Position numbers and translations under genes: made by a program. The notes beneath the pieces are model-generated. The model was not told where the DNA came from. It was given only the letters and a program-made list of their open reading frames with translations, and made no database searches. Source: JAQUGA01 sp964521105 (GTDB lineage: Bacteria > Bacteroidota > Bacteroidia > Bacteroidales > WCHB1-69). Taken from it: a DNA stretch of 27,386 nucleotides. Positions 24,302 to 27,386 of the stretch are shown here, piece after piece; position 1 is the stretch's first letter, and every line of letters starts with the position of its first letter. The stretch is from positions 1 to 27,386 of the forward strand of contig CAZFPO010000029.1 of the NCBI GenBank assembly GCA_964521105.1. Reading direction: 5' to 3'.

Positions 24302-25273
24302 TTAATCCTTGACACATCTAACCGAGTGTCCGTAATTTTTTTCATTACTACTTTTAGTAATATTGCTTTGGTTATAATTCATCGATCGCATCCATGCTTT
24401 AGTAGAATAATTATTGGTTGATGTCCACCAATACCCAACATACTGAATGTTGTAAAAATCTCCTTGGTCGTATCTCATTCCGCCTGGAAGAGCCGAAAAT
24501 CCATACTCATCGGTAGCACTCGAATTTGGCGACATCCAATGCGAAGTTCCAATTTCTTTGAGTTTACCTCCTGCCATGTTGTTACCACCTAAATATTCGG
24601 CTAATAAAATCCAATTTGAATCGGTGGCTACATGCCAACCTTGCGGACATAAATTACCTGTTTCAACAGCATACCAATTGTATAATTTTCCATAAACTTC
24701 GGCATTAGCAGTATTGTTTTCGTAATTACAATAAGCTCCATTTGTAGTGCTTGACCATTGTGCATTGTCTGTGAGATTTGGAATATCGTTTCCATTATTG
24801 TATTTAGTAGTTTTTAAATTTGACGTCATCCAACATTGCTGATCAATTTGTACCACTTCGTAAATATTTCCACTTCCATCGGTTATAGTTGAAGGACATT
24901 TTGATGCTGTTTTAAAACTCAATTGGTTTCCATATTCAGTTCCTCCATTATTGGTGGCATATGCTCGAACGAAATAGGTCGTATTAGAGACTAGTCCAGT
25001 AATATGACTTGTGTAAGCTGCTGTTCCTTCGCCATCATTAGTTTTATTATCAGTAATTGTTGGATTTTGTGTTGTGCTCCAACAAACTCCTTTCTGAGTA
25101 GCATTTGCTCCGCCTGTTACAGTAATTGATCCACCACTAAAAGCATCGGTTTCGGAAATACTAGTGATTGAAACAGTAGTTACACTCAAAGTTTTCTCCT
25201 CTTCCTCCTTTTTACATGATACAAAGAGAATAACAGATAATAAAAGAAAATAAATTAACTTTATGTTTCTCAT
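24302..25273 (-). CDS. FISUMP-domain surface lipoprotein
   Basis: The 323-residue product has a lipoprotein signal ending VILFVSC (Cys20) followed by KKEEEE, a charged stretch like the lipoprotein export signals that send Bacteroidota lipoproteins to the cell surface. Residues 30-125 look like a fibronectin-III-like domain (GVCWSTTQNPTITDNKTNDG, TTYFVRAYATNNGGTEYGN). Residues 130-323 match the Fibrobacter succinogenes major paralogous (FISUMP) domain: QCWMTSNLKTTKYNNG, YGKLYNWYAVETGNLCPQGW, YGFSALPGGMR and a C-terminal GHSVRCVKD. The function of FISUMP is unknown; adhesion is often supposed. It is 39 bases after the ArsF-like gene on the same strand. Confidence 0.88.
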   Translation of the reverse strand: MRNIKLIYFLLLSVILFVSCKKEEEEKTLSVTTVSITSISETDAFSGGSITVTGGANATQKGVCWSTTQNPTITDNKTNDGEGTAAYTSHITGLVSNTTYFVRAYATNNGGTEYGNQLSFKTASKCPSTITDGSGNIYEVVQIDQQCWMTSNLKTTKYNNGNDIPNLTDNAQWSSTTNGAYCNYENNTANAEVYGKLYNWYAVETGNLCPQGWHVATDSNWILLAEYLGGNNMAGGKLKEIGTSHWMSPNSSATDEYGFSALPGGMRYDQGDFYNIQYVGYWWTSTNNYSTKAWMRSMNYNQSNITKSSNEKNYGHSVRCVKD

Positions 25274-25312
25274 GATTTTATATTAAAAAATGGTGTTTGA
25301 TAACAACTAATA

Positions 25313-25717
25313 TTACCTAAAAAAGAGGTCTATTTTCTTCTTTAACTCATTTCGTAACTTAGCAGGATGGGTAATAGCATACGTGAGTGCAACTTCAGAA
25401 AGATCATAATTGGTATACTTTTTACCGTCATGATGAACAACGATTAGCTTTGGACCATCAGCTTCATATTGAACTGTCAAAGTAGAGTCTTCTAGTTCAG
25501 TACTTTCGCAATTTACCGAACGAAAAACGATACTTTTTGATTCAACTTCCTTTTTATAATCACTTTCGAGTAAATCAATTGTTGTTTTTTCTATTGCTTG
25601 GCATTTAGTGCATCGAATTGTTCGATGAAAATAAAATATTTCGACATACTTTTTGGTTTGAGAATAACCACCTATTAAAAAACTCAATAACAAAAAAACT
25701 AATGCAAACTTTTTCAT
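25313..25717 (-). CDS. Exported CxxC thioredoxin-like protein, ArsF family-like
   Basis: The 134-residue product has a signal peptide (MKKFALVFLLLSFLIGGYSQ) and a short thioredoxin-like domain. The segment EIFYFHRTIRCTKCQAIE carries a CxxC pair (Cys36, Cys39) in the arrangement of proteins annotated as nitroreductase subunit ArsF family, which read YFHxxxRCxxCxxIE. A third cysteine lies in RSVNCES. ArsF-like proteins occur beside membrane cytochrome or redox genes, but no such partner is here, so the redox partner is unknown. It heads the minus-strand run with the FISUMP lipoprotein and is divergent from the WD40 gene. Confidence 0.75.
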   Translation of the reverse strand: MKKFALVFLLLSFLIGGYSQTKKYVEIFYFHRTIRCTKCQAIEKTTIDLLESDYKKEVESKSIVFRSVNCESTELEDSTLTVQYEADGPKLIVVHHDGKKYTNYDLSEVALTYAITHPAKLRNELKKKIDLFFR

Positions 25718-25747
25718 AAAAATTAATTTTAATAAAACATTTTAAGG

Positions 25748-25755
25748 CAAATATA
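25748..25755 (-). promoter_or_regulatory. -7 element before the ArsF-like gene
   Basis: On the minus strand this reads TATATTTG, an exact TAnnTTTG match 30 bases before the ATG at 25717. No convincing -33 element is seen. Motif-based prediction. Confidence 0.45.
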
Positions 25756-25820
25756 AAGCATTTTTTTAAATTATTGATTAAATTTGTATTGAGTTCTAAT
25801 GTGTTTTATAAAATAAATTT

Positions 25821-27386
25821 ATGACAGTTCAAAATCGCTTGTTATTATTAATGTTTTTAATTGGATTTTCCAATGTTTTCTGCCAAAAAATAACCATCGT
25901 CCCTCCAGTTGGACATACGGCTCAAATTACTGCGGTGGATGTATCGCGTGATGGGAAAATCATACTTACCTCTTCCATCGATAAAACATTGATTTTATGG
26001 GATTATTTTACAGGACATGAAATTACGAAACTTTCGGGGACAGAATATGGCATGACTTCCTGCTCTTTTGCACCTAACTCGAAATTTGTGGCTTCGGCTG
26101 GTTGGGATAAAAAAATCAGAACTTGGAGTTTAGACAGCTTAGCTGAGATAATTTCATGGGAAGCACATACTGGTGGGGTCAATCAAATAAAAATTTTCCC
26201 TGATTCAAAACGAATTGCTTCGGTTGGAAAGGATGGCGACCTTTGCATTTGGGATGCCTTCACGGGAAAACTCGAAAAACGCATTAAAACAAGCAATGTC
26301 GCTAGTAATTCATTAGACATTAGCGTATCGGGAAAAATTATTGCAACCGGCGATGCAAGTGGAAAACTTAAAATTTGGGATGGAAGTAATTTCGCTCTTA
26401 CTAAAGAAATTTCCACAGGTAGCGTAATGATTAAATCAATTTCCATAAGTGCCGATGAACGTATAGTTGCCATAGCTGGGCAGGATTTTTCGATAAAAGT
26501 ATTCGATTTAAACAATTCAAAATTGCTTTTTGATTTTAAAGCCGACTACCAAATGTGGTCGGCAGTTTCGATTAGTTCCGACAGTAAAAAACTTGCTGCA
26601 ACCTCATTTAATGGATTTGTTTATGAATGGGATTTAGAAACTGGTGCTTTGATTTTTTCAAAACAAGTTAATACATATATGGGAACTGCTGTTGCCTTTA
26701 TGCCCGATGGGAAGAACATTGTTTCGTGCGGAGCAGGCAACGAAATTACCGTTTTACGCTCTGATGAAGGTAACGTAATAAAAACGTTTAAAGGGAATAC
26801 GAGTTCGATTGAATCGATTGCATTTCGAAAAAATGATAATTTGTTGGCTAGTGCTCATTGGGATTCCAGAATTCGACTTTTTAATCTATATAAATGCAAG
26901 CTCGAGGGTTCTATATTTGTCGATAATTACATTTTAAATCAAATTGCATTTTCACCTAAAAAAGATGAAATTATTATTTCTGCTCAAAAACCTGGAATCA
27001 ACTTTTATCGACTAAGTGAAAAATTACTTAAAACCGAAAATTTTTCGGAGCAAAGTGCGAACGACATGGCAATATCGCATAATGGGAAGTTTATTGCCAT
27101 TGTTGCTTCGGATAGTTGCCTCGTTTATGATGTCGATAATTTTAAATGTCTTGCCAAAACGAAACATGTAACCGATGCACGAGCTGTTGCTTTTTCTAAT
27201 GATGACAACTTCGTTTATTCGGTGGGTAGAGATTCTGTTTTAATCATAACCTCCATGGAAACTGGAAAAGAGGTTCGAAGAATTAAAAAACTGAAGTCTA
27301 AAGCCGAATCAATAGCCGTTTCGCCCGATAATACTCACATTGCCATTGGGTTGTGGACAGGCGAAATTTTAATTATAAATCAACTA
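25821..27386 (+). CDS. WD40-repeat protein with signal peptide, 3' end outside the window
   Basis: The frame from ATG 25821 stays open for 522 codons to the last base, so the gene is truncated by the window edge. A signal peptide (RLLLLMFLIGFSNVFCQ) is followed by WD40 repeats: HTAQITAVDVSRDGKIILTS with DKTLILWDYFTG, then DKKIRTWSLD, DGDLCIWDAFTG, ASGKLKIWDGS, NGFVYEWDLETG, and later DSRIRLFNLYK. The first seven or so blades end near residue 270, and a second set begins at NTSSIESIAFRKNDNLLASA, so two propellers are likely. Many Bacteroidota relatives carry a further catalytic domain (for example a caspase-like peptidase) after the WD40 part, which would lie outside this window. It diverges from the ArsF-like gene. 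Confidence 0.87.
   Translation, partial: MTVQNRLLLLMFLIGFSNVFCQKITIVPPVGHTAQITAVDVSRDGKIILTSSIDKTLILWDYFTGHEITKLSGTEYGMTSCSFAPNSKFVASAGWDKKIRTWSLDSLAEIISWEAHTGGVNQIKIFPDSKRIASVGKDGDLCIWDAFTGKLEKRIKTSNVASNSLDISVSGKIIATGDASGKLKIWDGSNFALTKEISTGSVMIKSISISADERIVAIAGQDFSIKVFDLNNSKLLFDFKADYQMWSAVSISSDSKKLAATSFNGFVYEWDLETGALIFSKQVNTYMGTAVAFMPDGKNIVSCGAGNEITVLRSDEGNVIKTFKGNTSSIESIAFRKNDNLLASAHWDSRIRLFNLYKCKLEGSIFVDNYILNQIAFSPKKDEIIISAQKPGINFYRLSEKLLKTENFSEQSANDMAISHNGKFIAIVASDSCLVYDVDNFKCLAKTKHVTDARAVAFSNDDNFVYSVGRDSVLIITSMETGKEVRRIKKLKSKAESIAVSPDNTHIAIGLWTGEILIINQL

Noticed and set aside
26183..26515. 110-codon minus-strand frame near the right edge
   Set aside because: It lies antisense inside the open WD40 frame, which has a signal peptide and clear WD motifs; it is a shadow frame.

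Overview
The window comes from an AT-rich member of the Bacteroidota. The evidence is a GldB gliding/type IX secretion lipoprotein, two proteins ending in type A C-terminal sorting domains, a FISUMP-domain lipoprotein, and promoter-like TAnnTTTG boxes with no clear Shine-Dalgarno sequences. Most of it is ordinary chromosome. I see no rRNA, tRNA, CRISPR array, cas gene, prophage or transposase.

Left part (1-8.7 kb): a secreted C45-like hydrolase converges on a gldB-comM(yifB) pair. A small outer-membrane beta-barrel protein is divergent from gldB. Next comes nadE, whose N-terminal glutaminase domain appears to have lost its catalytic cysteine, then a MacB-type permease and upp on the minus strand.

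Middle (8.7-13.6 kb, minus strand): a tightly overlapping six-gene run reads acyl carrier protein, SDR reductase, MBL-fold hydrolase, ketoacyl-ACP synthase III, polysaccharide-deacetylase-like protein, FemAB/GNAT-like protein. It has the parts of a dedicated ACP-bound acyl pathway feeding a cell-surface or glycan modification. This is the strongest candidate for an uncharacterised functional system in the window. A REP-like tandem hairpin array (13.70-13.79 kb) separates it from purL and a downstream polytopic membrane protein (13.8-18.8 kb).

The 361-base gap at 18825-19185 holds a probable purL promoter, one REP-like hairpin element and a promoter for a small membrane protein. That gene is followed by a clear terminator and a secreted DRGH-type nuclease.

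Right part (20.6-27.4 kb): a stand-alone AAA ATPase of the DUF4143 type sits behind an unusual upstream region (21912-22580). That region has three palindromes at exact 39-base spacing overlapping the promoter, then a diverged 32-base tandem repeat, then five GGTGC/GCACC hairpins. Nothing recognisable lies in 22013-22150. After this come a seven-repeat beta-propeller T9SS protein, a FISUMP lipoprotein and an ArsF-like CxxC protein, all on the minus strand, and a WD40-repeat protein that runs off the right edge.

At least three different palindromic repeat families occupy the intergenic gaps. Function assignments come from motif reading only; no database search was run.
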